Shown: positions 1-6,929, counted from the stretch's first letter. The stretch is DNA of 9,722 nt from Alkaliphilus sp. (GCA_018335765.1 JAGXRU010000278.1:1-9722); one strand, 5' to 3'. Translations and numbers: made by a program. Notes: generated from the letters alone by a model not told the origin.

Positions 1-618
1 TATGATCGTCCCTACCAAAATTCTAACCATATTATGTAGAAATCCATTCCCATGAAATATAATTTTAAGTTCTTCCCCCTTCTCAATTATTTCAATAGAA
101 AATATTTTCCTTAAGGTGGATTTTTTTTTAGATTTTACGGAGGAAAAAGCTTGGAAGTCATGTTCCCCTATTAAAAAACTAGTTGCCTTCTTCATAGCCT
201 TCATATCAAGCTTTCGAGCCATATGGTAAGTGTATTTTCTATGAAATGGTGTGGGCGATTCTGATCTCCATATTCTATACATGTATTTTTTACTGGTGGC
301 ATTATATCTAGCATGAAATTTTTCATCTTCTTCCTCTACAGCTTTAATTACAATATCCTCTGGTAAATATTGATTGCAGTAAGATTTTATGCTCTGAATT
401 TTCATATCTGAATTTGTTTTGAAGCTTGCCACTTGATTAAAAGCATGGGCTCCGGCATCAGTTCTTCCAGAACCTATCAATTCTATTTTCTCTTGAGTCA
501 TTATTCTCAAAACACTCTCAATTTTTCCTTGTATAGTATTTTCAGAATCGTTCAATCGCTGCCATCCTCTATACCTCGAACCATCATACTCAATTGTCAG
601 TTTAATATTTCTCAACAC
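1..618 (-). CDS. truA: TruA-type tRNA pseudouridine synthase, 3' end outside the window
   Basis: Pseudouridine synthase of the TruA family, which in E. coli converts uridines 38-40 of the tRNA anticodon arm to pseudouridine in the cytoplasm. The frame is open for 206 codons from the proposed start to base 1, so about 40-55 residues of a normal TruA (245-265) are missing. Seen: an N-terminal IEYDGSRYRGWQ segment, the catalytic motif GSGRTDAGAH with nucleophilic Asp about residue 54, and the NGFLHNMVRILVGTI segment near the right end of the fragment, all in the expected order. Start choice: GTG at 618 or TTG at 615. GGAG lies 5 or 8 bases upstream respectively, so TTG is also good. An in-frame TAA at 654-652, which is the stop of the hydrolase gene, bounds the frame upstream, so both genes share a reading frame with a 33-base gap and are probably co-transcribed. 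It may be a paralogue rather than the ribosomal-operon copy, since no ribosomal genes are next to it. Confidence 0.93.
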   Translation of the reverse strand, partial: MLRNIKLTIEYDGSRYRGWQRLNDSENTIQGKIESVLRIMTQEKIELIGSGRTDAGAHAFNQVASFKTNSDMKIQSIKSYCNQYLPEDIVIKAVEEEDEKFHARYNATSKKYMYRIWRSESPTPFHRKYTYHMARKLDMKAMKKATSFLIGEHDFQAFSSVKSKKKSTLRKIFSIEIIEKGEELKIIFHGNGFLHNMVRILVGTII

Positions 619-651
619 ATCATCTCCATAATTTATCAAAATTTTTATGCT

Positions 652-1230
652 TTAATCATTACTTTGAAAACAATCCATTAGTTCATCTGAATTCAAACAA
701 GTTGCAAAACCATTGGATAGTATAGCCAACTCTATTCTCTGAATTTCTTCACGAGAGATATTATTACCTTCTCTATCCTTCATGTCAAAGGTTGCCGTAC
801 AATCATTGATAAAATAATTTCTATATGCAAGGGCATGTGCTTCTCTTGTGGTAGTGTCACAGCAATGATCTGTCATCAAGCCAGTTATTAATAAGCTATC
901 TATATTATTCTCTTTCAGCAGTTCTTGCAAATTCGTATTAAAAAAAGCTCCAGGGGAATGTTTCACAATTACAGCCTCATCATCTAAGGGTTTAATTTCT
1001 TCCATAATCTCCACCCCTTCAGTACCTTCATTAAAATAGGTACTCATTTCGCTTCTGCTGACATGTTTAATATAAATAACTTTTATGCCTTTTTCTCTAC
1101 AAAAGCCTATCAGTTTTTTTAGCTTTTTTAAAAAAAGGGCTGGTGGAACCTGTGGCAACTTAATCCGCCAAAAATCCCATTGAACATCAATAACCAATAA
1201 TGCAGTATTCTGAGGCAACAATTTTAACAA
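652..1230 (-). CDS. Isochorismatase-fold cysteine hydrolase
   Basis: Cytoplasmic cysteine hydrolase of the isochorismatase superfamily, which includes isochorismatases, nicotinamidases, N-carbamoylsarcosine amidases and ureidoacrylate hydrolases. The 192-residue length is normal. The three catalytic residues are visible: Asp15 in LLVIDVQWDF, Lys90 in IVKHSPGAF, and Cys123 in the GLMTDHCC motif followed by TTREAHALAY. The tail FINDCTATF also matches the family. The substrate cannot be assigned: the many family branches differ in pocket residues that I cannot resolve by eye. Translation starts at TTG, chosen because a perfect AGGAGG lies 7 bases upstream and no ATG precedes it in a better position. 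It lies 78 bases after the RNA methyltransferase gene and 33 bases before truA, so it is probably the middle gene of a small operon, though its reaction has no obvious link to RNA modification. Confidence 0.9.
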   Translation of the reverse strand: MLKLLPQNTALLVIDVQWDFWRIKLPQVPPALFLKKLKKLIGFCREKGIKVIYIKHVSRSEMSTYFNEGTEGVEIMEEIKPLDDEAVIVKHSPGAFFNTNLQELLKENNIDSLLITGLMTDHCCDTTTREAHALAYRNYFINDCTATFDMKDREGNNISREEIQRIELAILSNGFATCLNSDELMDCFQSND

Positions 1231-1237
1231 GGAAATC

Positions 1238-1243
1238 CCTCCT
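1238..1243 (-). promoter_or_regulatory. Ribosome binding site fixing a TTG start
   Basis: AGGAGG on the minus strand, 7 bases before the TTG at 1230. It is a full match to the anti-Shine-Dalgarno core and decides the unusual start codon of the isochorismatase-fold hydrolase. Confidence 0.8.
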
Positions 1244-1308
1244 AACTGTTCACTTAAAATATCAACCGTTACATGTTATTTACCCCTAAATTATCGCTGA
1301 AATAAATA

Positions 1309-2466
1309 TTATTCTTTCAGTGTTCCAAATAATTCATTTGGAGGCTTAGGACCAAAAAATTGATAATAATCAACCTTTATTCTTCCATTGTACAATTTTC
1401 TTTTTTTACTGGATCTTTTCCCATATATCTGTTCAAATTCTTCATGGGAAGTAATAACATATACTGACCAGGTTTCAAGTTTCTTGAAAATCTGTCCCAT
1501 TCTTTTATAGAGCTTCTCAACTTCCTCTTTTTCTCCTAATCGTTCACCATATGGGGGATTGCAAATAATATAGCCATACTGAGAATCTGACCTTAATTTT
1601 TCGATATCCTGAGCAACAAAGCTTATGCAATCATCCACTCCCGCTCTATATGCATTTTCTTTAGCAATCATTATCGCCTTTTCATCCACATCATAGCCTA
1701 TTATATTGATTCTTTCATCCTGCCTTATTGCTTTTAAAGCTTCTGCCCGGGCATCCTTCCAAAGCTGTCTAGGAATAATAGGCCACCCCTCTGACACAAA
1801 GCTCCGTTGTAATCCAGGAGCCATATTTCTCCCTATCATGGCAGCTTCTATCAGTATCGTCCCTGATCCGCAAAGCGGATCAATCAAAACTCGATCTTCC
1901 CTCCATCTACTCAACAAAACCATTGCGGCTGCTAATGTTTCTTTCAAGGGTGCTTCTAAGGCATGTTCCCTATATCCTCTCTTATGCAGACCTGCTCCAC
2001 TCGTATCAATGGTTAAAGTTGTCCTGTCTTTTAAAAGAGCCACTTCAACAGGATATTCAGGACCATCTTCTGAAAACCAATCCACATGATAGGTTTCCTT
2101 GAGCCTTTCAACAATAGCTTTCTTAACAATTGCCTGACAGTCAGAAACACTGAATAACTGGGATTTTATTGATTTGCCCGAAACTGAAAATTTCCCATTT
2201 TCAGGAATCCAAGTTTCCCAAGGCAGTGCTCTGGTTTGTTGAAAAAGTTCTTCAAAACTAGTTGCTTCAAATTCCCCCATCTTTAACAATACACGATCTG
2301 CAGTTCTTAACCAAAGATTTGCTTTAGGGATAGCAGCTAGATCTGCCTCGAATGTTACCCGCCCATTTTCCACCTCTAGATTTTCATATCCTAGCTTCTT
2401 TACTTCTAGCTTTACCATTTCCTCAAGTCCAAATGTGGACGTGGCGATTAACTTAATTGAATTCAT
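1309..2466 (-). CDS. THUMP-domain class I RNA methyltransferase (YpsC/RlmL-N family)
   Basis: SAM-dependent RNA methyltransferase resembling Bacillus YpsC and the N-terminal half of E. coli RlmL, which makes m2G2445 in 23S rRNA. The exact target here is inferred, not shown. Length (385) is typical of the YpsC group. Seen: an N-terminal ferredoxin-like and THUMP region (roughly residues 1-155), then a Rossmann methyltransferase domain with motif I DPLCGSGT at 196-203 followed by ILIEAAMIGRNMAPG, an acidic SAM-ribose motif around GYDVDE (257-262), and the catalytic motif ICNPPYGERLG (301-311) typical of N2-guanine or N6-adenine methylation. The C-terminal KKRKLYNG stretch is basic and also fits the family. 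ATG start with TAGGAGG 4 bases upstream. It begins 67 bases after the terD-like stop on the same strand. That gap holds only AT-rich sequence and no convincing terminator, so read-through from the TerD operon is possible. Confidence 0.94.
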   Translation of the reverse strand: MNSIKLIATSTFGLEEMVKLEVKKLGYENLEVENGRVTFEADLAAIPKANLWLRTADRVLLKMGEFEATSFEELFQQTRALPWETWIPENGKFSVSGKSIKSQLFSVSDCQAIVKKAIVERLKETYHVDWFSEDGPEYPVEVALLKDRTTLTIDTSGAGLHKRGYREHALEAPLKETLAAAMVLLSRWREDRVLIDPLCGSGTILIEAAMIGRNMAPGLQRSFVSEGWPIIPRQLWKDARAEALKAIRQDERINIIGYDVDEKAIMIAKENAYRAGVDDCISFVAQDIEKLRSDSQYGYIICNPPYGERLGEKEEVEKLYKRMGQIFKKLETWSVYVITSHEEFEQIYGKRSSKKRKLYNGRIKVDYYQFFGPKPPNELFGTLKE

Positions 2467-2533
2467 AGAACCTCCTAAAAAATTAATTTATCTCTACCAT
2501 TTTTATATTTAAATTATCTACTAACAACTATTT

Positions 2534-3100
2534 TTACTTAAATATTTTGATTTGATACATTTTCCTCAATACCTTCATCAATTCATCATCCATTTCCTGT
2601 TTAACAGCATTGTATTTCCAACTGTTTCTGTATTTGTATATTTCTCCAAGGACAAAGGTTTTATATCTCATGACATCAAAATTATCAACACTTGAAAACA
2701 ATGTGCTTCTTTGAGTCTTATTGATGACTTCTAAATCAAATTCAACAAATAGAGGCTTATTATCTTTATTTCTATTCTTGCAATATACTGACATGACAAG
2801 AGATATTGCCTGCACTTCCTTTGGCATTTTATTAATATTGATTTCAAAGCTTTTATATACTTTTTCTGATTTGTAGACTTCTTTATAGTTTACAGCGTCA
2901 TTGTCATTGAAAGGATTGTTATAAAAAATAATTTCATCTTCCAATATTTTACCCTTTTCATCCATCATAAAAGTAAAAGGATCAATGTCATATAAATATT
3001 TATTGATCCTTGGATACGAAAGCTCAAAAACAAACTGCTGTGATGGATCGTTCATCCTGCTTATGACAATTTTTTCGCCTTTAATCATTACCTTTTCCAA
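2534..3100 (-). CDS. Divergent TerD-domain stress protein
   Basis: Member of the TerD family (tellurite and general stress resistance; the studied members bind calcium). Seen, in family order: an IKGEKIVISR opening strand, YDIDPFTFMMDEKGKI followed by DEIIFYNNPF (the family's DLDAS.FLL..GK and FVFYNN blocks), FEININKMPKEVQAISLVMSVY, and the C-terminal FVLGEIYKYRNSWKYNAV (the family's GELYR...WKF.AVG). Odd: the usual acidic GDN..G.G.GDDE calcium-binding segment is replaced by a lysine-rich stretch (about residues 73-85), so calcium binding may be lost or altered. Start: TTG at 3100 has GGAG 6 bases upstream. A GTG at 3112 has no ribosome binding site, and an ATG at 3088 gives the most family-like N terminus but weak spacing. 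All three overlap the end of the upstream 268-residue gene, implying translational coupling. Cytoplasmic, no signal peptide. Confidence 0.82.
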   Translation of the reverse strand: MEKVMIKGEKIVISRMNDPSQQFVFELSYPRINKYLYDIDPFTFMMDEKGKILEDEIIFYNNPFNDNDAVNYKEVYKSEKVYKSFEININKMPKEVQAISLVMSVYCKNRNKDNKPLFVEFDLEVINKTQRSTLFSSVDNFDVMRYKTFVLGEIYKYRNSWKYNAVKQEMDDELMKVLRKMYQIKIFK

Positions 3101-3887
3101 TAGCCTCTCCACCTTTGAAATCGAAATCTAGCTTCACAAATAAAACACAATTATAATTCACAGCATAATCTAATAAACCATAAATAGGTATGCTTAAATT
3201 GTCATTGAAGAAAACTTGCTCTGTTGTTACCTGTATGAAATTTTTGATTTCCGCTCTCTTTGGTATAAGGCATATATGCCCAGCATACTTACTTGACAAT
3301 AAGTTTATCAAAAACATTTTTACCCGATCTGAACACTTTGAATTCATCTTGATAAAATTTGTAATATACTTCTCAAGAAGCTCTCTCCTTAATAATATGG
3401 TTTTTAAACTCTGGGTAGAAAATTTGGCAATCTCCAATTGGGTAGCTTTTTTTATTTCCACGAAGTTTTGTTGAAAGTCTTTGTTTTTACAATGGGCTAA
3501 TGCATTTTCCAGATTTCCAGAAATTAAATAGATCTTTAGAATTTCACTGTTCTTATATACATAATAAAAATACTGCCCTAAATCTGTAGCCACCTTGCTG
3601 ATATTTTCAAATAGCTTTTCTGCCATCTCAGTTTCTGGTTTTATCCTGAAATAGCCATGAAATAAACCATCAAATTCTTGTGAAACATAATAAACATCAA
3701 ATACTATATTATCCGAACTATTTTTTGAACTTATTCTAAGTATCTTTATTTCTTCAATATCTTTAAAAATATCTCTATAGTAGAAAATATGACTTTTAAG
3801 CTCAAAATCCGGATTTTTCAGATAATTAATAGCACTCTCTGGCTTAAAATATTCCATCATTAAGTCAAGACATTCTTTTCTATTCAT
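3081..3887 (-). CDS. Uncharacterised protein of the TelA/TerD operon
   Basis: I do not recognise the family. The 268-residue product has no signal peptide, no transmembrane helix and no obvious catalytic motif. It looks like a mixed alpha/beta cytoplasmic protein: strand-rich segments near residues 45-85 (EIKILRISS, NIVFDVYYVS), a helical middle (roughly 120-200), and strands near the end (CVLFVKLDFDF). It is rich in lysine and aromatic residues. ATG start with a good AAGGTGAT site just upstream. It lies 45 bases after the telA stop, and its 3' end overlaps the start of the TerD-domain gene, which is strong evidence for coupled expression and a shared job, perhaps as a structural partner of TerD or TelA. 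Base composition is like its neighbours. The coding call is secure, the function unknown. Confidence 0.85.
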   Translation of the reverse strand: MNRKECLDLMMEYFKPESAINYLKNPDFELKSHIFYYRDIFKDIEEIKILRISSKNSSDNIVFDVYYVSQEFDGLFHGYFRIKPETEMAEKLFENISKVATDLGQYFYYVYKNSEILKIYLISGNLENALAHCKNKDFQQNFVEIKKATQLEIAKFSTQSLKTILLRRELLEKYITNFIKMNSKCSDRVKMFLINLLSSKYAGHICLIPKRAEIKNFIQVTTEQVFFNDNLSIPIYGLLDYAVNYNCVLFVKLDFDFKGGEAIGKGND

Positions 3888-3905
3888 TCAATCACCTTTT
3901 TTCCT

Positions 3906-3921
3906 ACCAGCTAGGGCTGGT
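3906..3921 (-). other. Small hairpin between telA and the next gene
   Basis: Perfect 6-bp stem ACCAGC/GCTGGT with a 4-base loop, 11 bases after the telA stop and 18 bases before the next start. It is not followed by a T-run, so it is not a standard terminator. It could be an RNA processing or stability element that adjusts expression between the two genes, or a chance palindrome. Confidence 0.4.
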
Positions 3922-3932
3922 GAATAGATGTC

Positions 3933-5096
3933 CTATCTACTGCGAGTTGCTAAAAGTTTTTGTTTTTGTGTATTCTCTAACTCTATCAGCTCTTGCTCCA
4001 CTGCAATTCTCTTTTTCTTGCCTTCTTCATATATTTTCATGGATTCTGTGATGGTTTCAATAAGCTTTGTATGGGTTTCTCTCAATGTTTCTATGCTTAT
4101 TATTCCTCTTTCGCTTTCCTTGGCAATCTCTATAGAGTTCATCTTTAGCAGTTCTGCATTTTTCTTTAGCATATCCTCAGTTGTTTCTGATACCTTCTTC
4201 TGAAGTTCTAAGGCGGTTTTTTGTTTGTTTAAGGAAATGGATAATGCAATCTGGTTTTTCCAAATAGGAATGGTTGTTAAAATACTAGACTGAATCTTAT
4301 TAGCTAGGATCTTATCGTTACTCTGAAGCAACCGTATTTGAGGTAATGTTTGCAAGGAAATTTCTCTGCTCAATTTTAAATCATATATCCTTTTTTCCAT
4401 CTCATTTAGAGCTTGACCAAAATCATTGTATTTTTGTATATCCAACATATCCCTTGATTGCTCTGCTCTATTTCTCAATTGAACCAATATGGTTTCACTG
4501 AGTTCGTTATGCCTTACTTCTCCAGCGGCAATATACATTTCCAAACTTCGAAGATATTCAAGGTTCTTATTATACAATGTGTCAAGAACATTCACATCTC
4601 GTATCAACTCTTTTTTTGCCGTATCCAAGGATACAACTATTCTGTCTACTGTTTCTGTTACGCTTTGAAGTTTTATTTTTGTGGTCTCAGCAGTTTTTAT
4701 CATTCTTCCTAATAATGGTATTCTGCTCATAACAGATTTCTTCTCCTGCAAAGACTCCATATCAACCCCTTGGATTGTTGATAACAATGTGGTTAAATTT
4801 GATCCCACAATTCCAGTGTCCTTAGTTTTAACACCTTCTAAAATACCATCAGCAAACTTGGCTATATTCGCTTGTATCTCTGAACCAAAATGCGAAATTC
4901 CATTAGAACTGGATAAATCCATCTCCTCTTTAAGCTTGTTAACAACCTTTAGTTCATTTTGGTTAAATTTAGACAAATCTACCGTAATCCTCTGTTCAGG
5001 CTGAAACAAGGAAGTATTTTGCTGATTTTCCTCCGGTTTTTTGTAAAAATCGTTTTTTTCACCCTCAATAGATGTAAGCAAATCCTGAAATCCCAT
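3933..5096 (-). CDS. telA: TelA-family toxic anion resistance protein
   Basis: TelA family (toxic anion resistance; Bacillus YaaN/YceH relatives), linked to tellurite and envelope or antimicrobial stress tolerance; the biochemical mechanism is not established. The 387 residues match family length. Seen: a variable, polar N terminus (1-60), the family-typical segment around MSRIPLLGRMIK (about 124-134), then a long, almost wholly helical, charged body with coiled-coil character, including LDTLYNKNLEYLRSLEMYIAAGE and the IPIWKNQIALSISLNKQ block near residues 275-292. No signal peptide or membrane segment, so a cytoplasmic or membrane-peripheral protein. ATG start with GGAGGAGG 6 bases upstream. 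It follows the XpaC-like gene by 32 bases, the same order as xpaC-yaaN in Bacillus, and precedes the unknown protein and the TerD gene in one operon. Confidence 0.93.
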   Translation of the reverse strand: MGFQDLLTSIEGEKNDFYKKPEENQQNTSLFQPEQRITVDLSKFNQNELKVVNKLKEEMDLSSSNGISHFGSEIQANIAKFADGILEGVKTKDTGIVGSNLTTLLSTIQGVDMESLQEKKSVMSRIPLLGRMIKTAETTKIKLQSVTETVDRIVVSLDTAKKELIRDVNVLDTLYNKNLEYLRSLEMYIAAGEVRHNELSETILVQLRNRAEQSRDMLDIQKYNDFGQALNEMEKRIYDLKLSREISLQTLPQIRLLQSNDKILANKIQSSILTTIPIWKNQIALSISLNKQKTALELQKKVSETTEDMLKKNAELLKMNSIEIAKESERGIISIETLRETHTKLIETITESMKIYEEGKKKRIAVEQELIELENTQKQKLLATRSR

Positions 5097-5128
5097 ATAT
5101 TTCCTCCTCCGTCCTTGTTATTAGATCA

Positions 5129-5635
5129 TTAAAAATCCAATTTTATTAAATCTCTTATTGTTTTTAAATCCACATTTAAATCCAAACTCTGCTGTTCTTT
5201 TATATTTTGTATAGTGGTATAGAGCTTCTTATTAATGGTATCGAGTGTCACAGAAAACTCTTCCTTTTGTTCCCTGGTGGCATAACGTTCATCAAAGCTA
5301 TCTAAAATATCATATACCATATCTATATACTTTAACAGAAGCAACTCATTAACTGAAATGATAGCCTCAATATTATTCTTGTAAAATTGAATAATGGCAG
5401 AATAATAAGCATTAAAAGCCAGCAAGTCTACAAAAAAATCCTGTTCCTTTATTTTAAACATGACAACCTCTATTTTATCTAAAGACTCTTTAGCTGATTC
5501 CAAGGTTTCACGAGCATTTTCCTTAACACTTATTATACCAGTATCATCGTCATGAGTCTGAATTTCATTTCTTCTTTTAAATAGATTAAAAATATTGTCC
5601 ACATCCTTTTTTCCGAAATGATCAAAAGGCTTCAA
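5129..5635 (-). CDS. XpaC-like helical protein, TelA partner
   Basis: All-helical, charged 168-residue protein in the position occupied by xpaC upstream of the TelA gene in Bacillus. The C-terminal half (FYKNNIEAI..VNELLLLKYIDMVYDIL, then a LDTINKKLYTTIQNI helix, ending in VDLKTIRDLIKLDF) resembles the C-terminal region of XpaC proteins. The N-terminal membrane helices found in XpaC are absent, so it would be cytoplasmic. The name XpaC comes from hydrolysis of a chromogenic phosphate and does not tell its role. Start is uncertain: TTG at 5635 directly follows an in-frame TAA and has no Shine-Dalgarno sequence, while GTG at 5602 is preceded by AAAAAAGG at short spacing. It is the first gene of the operon, about 20 bases after the inferred transcription start. 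The family link rests on context and weak similarity. Confidence 0.72.
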   Translation of the reverse strand: MKPFDHFGKKDVDNIFNLFKRRNEIQTHDDDTGIISVKENARETLESAKESLDKIEVVMFKIKEQDFFVDLLAFNAYYSAIIQFYKNNIEAIISVNELLLLKYIDMVYDILDSFDERYATREQKEEFSVTLDTINKKLYTTIQNIKEQQSLDLNVDLKTIRDLIKLDF

Positions 5636-5661
5636 TTAATCTGAAATAGTCGTATATAGAT

Positions 5662-5690
5662 AGTGTATACAAATTATGAATAGATTTCAA
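5662..5690 (-). promoter_or_regulatory. SigA-type promoter for the XpaC-like/telA/TerD operon
   Basis: Minus-strand TTGAAA (5690-5685), a 17-base spacer, then TACACT (5667-5662). Transcription would start near 5655, leaving a leader of only about 20 bases before the TTG at 5635. The -10 box is imperfect, which would suit a weak or activated promoter. Confidence 0.5.
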
Positions 5691-5715
5691 TATAAAGCGG
5701 AACTTAATTCAGATG

Positions 5716-5743
5716 AAGTGTTCACTCACTCGCACGGACACTT
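5716..5743 (+). other. Dyad symmetry in the divergent intergenic region
   Basis: AAGTGTTC and GGACACTT pair over 8 bp (one G-U pair as RNA) around a 12-base loop. The stretch 5715-5760 is clearly richer in G and C than the AT-rich DNA around it. It lies upstream of both promoter candidates (about 61-88 bases before the minus-strand start point), where a shared activator or repressor might bind. No T-run follows, so a terminator is unlikely. Confidence 0.35.
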
Positions 5744-5815
5744 TCGTGACCAGGTTCGTTAATCGCTTAACAAAACAATCCTTCCTTTTTAAATTCCTAT
5801 TTAAATATTATTGAT

Positions 5816-5844
5816 TTGTGACCCATTAATACACAAACTATTAT
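5816..5844 (+). promoter_or_regulatory. SigA-type promoter for the DUF4236-TPR gene
   Basis: TTGTGA (5816-5821), a 17-base spacer and TATTAT (5839-5844). A perfect TATAAT overlaps at 5844-5849 but has no -35 at proper distance unless the spacer is stretched to 22 bases. Either box puts the start point about 40-50 bases before the GTG at 5898. Confidence 0.5.
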
Positions 5845-5897
5845 ATAATAAAAATGTCAGAATTATCCTTAACTAAAATTGATGGGGGGAAATCTTT

Positions 5898-6908
5898 GTG
5901 GGTTTAAGATTTTTCAAAAGAATTTCAATTGTTCCTGGAATTTCATTGAATCTCAGTAAGTCAGGACCATCTCTATCCTTTGGTCCTAAAGGGCTAAAAT
6001 ATACTGTAGGAGGGAAGGGAACAAGAACAACCTTTGGTTTGCCTGGGACCGGTCTTTATTATACCACCTCCAAAAGCTGGAAAAATAATAAATCTGTCCT
6101 CACTGCGCCCTCTGTGAACACTTCTACTTCCGGCGGTTTCTTTCAAAAAATTTTTACATCCTCAGAAGAAAAATATTTTGCTAAAGGAATGCAATTTATG
6201 TCCGCTGGTAAGCTCCATGAGGCAATTAAAGAATTTGAGCTTTCATCCTGTACTGACGGAGATTTCATGTGCGGATACATATCTTTAGGCTTTGGCAATT
6301 ATACGACATCTGAAAAACACTTGATAAAATGCAAGAATAGTATAGACAAGTTGGGATGTGTTATAAACAAAGTCCAAAAGGACTTTGAGTTATTATTAGA
6401 ACTAACTGATAATATAGAAGCACCCATACAACTAGACAAGAGAGGTTTGACTTTATCTCTGGTGGAAGCCTATCAACATCAAGGAAGATACGAAGAAGCT
6501 TTTTCTATTCTATCGGAAATCTGGAATGAAAACCCCAGCGACTCTGTGATTTGCCTTTCATTGGTAGATTTGGTAGCAATGGACAAAAAATCATCCCTCA
6601 ATGATTTGAAAGATGTTGTAGAGCTGACAAAGGCCATGGAAAATGATGACCCCATAGATACTAACATACTTTATCTTAGGGCATACGCCCTATATAGACT
6701 TCATTTAATCGATGCGGCAATACAGCAGCTTAATATCCTTACCAAGAAAACCAAAGATCGCCCCCATGAGTTATTGCTTGATATTCGCTACCTCAGGGGA
6801 CAGATGTTTGAGGAGCTTGGTCAGTATGCCAAAGCTCGAAAAGATTATGAAGCCATATATATTAAGGAACCTTCTTATCAGGATGTAGCTCAGAAATTAA
6901 ACTTATAG
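5898..6908 (+). CDS. DUF4236 and TPR-repeat protein
   Basis: 336-residue protein of unknown function with two recognisable parts. Residues 1-58 form a DUF4236 domain: MGLRFFKRISIVPGISLNLS, then SKSGPSLSFGPKG, GTRTTFGLPGTGLYYTT, a compact glycine-rich beta module normally found at the very N terminus of otherwise varied bacterial proteins. After a serine/threonine linker (about 59-88) come helical TPR-like repeats: around 92-116 (AKGMQFMSAGKLHEAIKEFE), 186-210 (LVEAYQHQGRYEEAFSILSE), 256-282, and 296-325 (GQMFEELGQYAKARKDYEAI). TPRs usually scaffold protein contacts, so an adaptor role is inferred. No signal peptide or membrane segment. GTG start with GGGGGG about 7 bases upstream. It is transcribed alone, divergent from the TelA/TerD operon and convergent with the HAD/TRSP operon, which makes it a candidate accessory part of the Ter-type system. 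Confidence 0.9.
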   Translation: MGLRFFKRISIVPGISLNLSKSGPSLSFGPKGLKYTVGGKGTRTTFGLPGTGLYYTTSKSWKNNKSVLTAPSVNTSTSGGFFQKIFTSSEEKYFAKGMQFMSAGKLHEAIKEFELSSCTDGDFMCGYISLGFGNYTTSEKHLIKCKNSIDKLGCVINKVQKDFELLLELTDNIEAPIQLDKRGLTLSLVEAYQHQGRYEEAFSILSEIWNENPSDSVICLSLVDLVAMDKKSSLNDLKDVVELTKAMENDDPIDTNILYLRAYALYRLHLIDAAIQQLNILTKKTKDRPHELLLDIRYLRGQMFEELGQYAKARKDYEAIYIKEPSYQDVAQKLNL

Positions 6909-6910
6909 AA

Positions 6911-6929
6911 ATAGCGTCTTCGATGCTGT
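6911..6929 (+). other. Hairpin just after the DUF4236-TPR gene
   Basis: ATAGCGTC, loop TTC, GATGCTGT: 8 bp as plus-strand RNA, including two G-U pairs, starting 3 bases after the stop codon. No T-run follows, so it is at best a weak terminator or a 3'-end stabiliser. Confidence 0.35.

Noticed and set aside
433..681. An 82-codon plus-strand open frame over the start of truA.
   Set aside because: The minus strand encodes the catalytic GRTDAGAH motif of TruA across the same bases, so the plus frame is a shadow.
1301..1320. CTGAAA/TTTCAG inverted repeat around the stop of the methyltransferase gene.
   Set aside because: Only 6 bp with an AT loop and no following T-run; too weak to call a terminator.
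1706..2089. A 127-codon plus-strand open frame.
   Set aside because: It lies wholly antisense to the methyltransferase gene across its conserved motifs and its product looks like a reverse-frame shadow, with no ribosome binding site.
2467..2533. Possible promoter (TTGTTA with TATAAA) and an AT-only inverted repeat (ATATTTAA) before the methyltransferase gene.
   Set aside because: The spacer would be only 14 bases and the inverted repeat is all A/T with a long loop, which is expected by chance in such AT-rich DNA.
4681..5004. A 107-codon plus-strand open frame.
   Set aside because: Antisense to the telA gene, with no family likeness; the minus-strand reading is clearly the real gene.
5676..5762. 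A 28-codon plus-strand frame starting with ATG and ending in TAA within the divergent intergenic region.
   Set aside because: No ribosome binding site, it overlaps the minus-strand promoter candidate and the dyad, and the peptide matches nothing I know. It could be a remnant, but I cannot support a gene.
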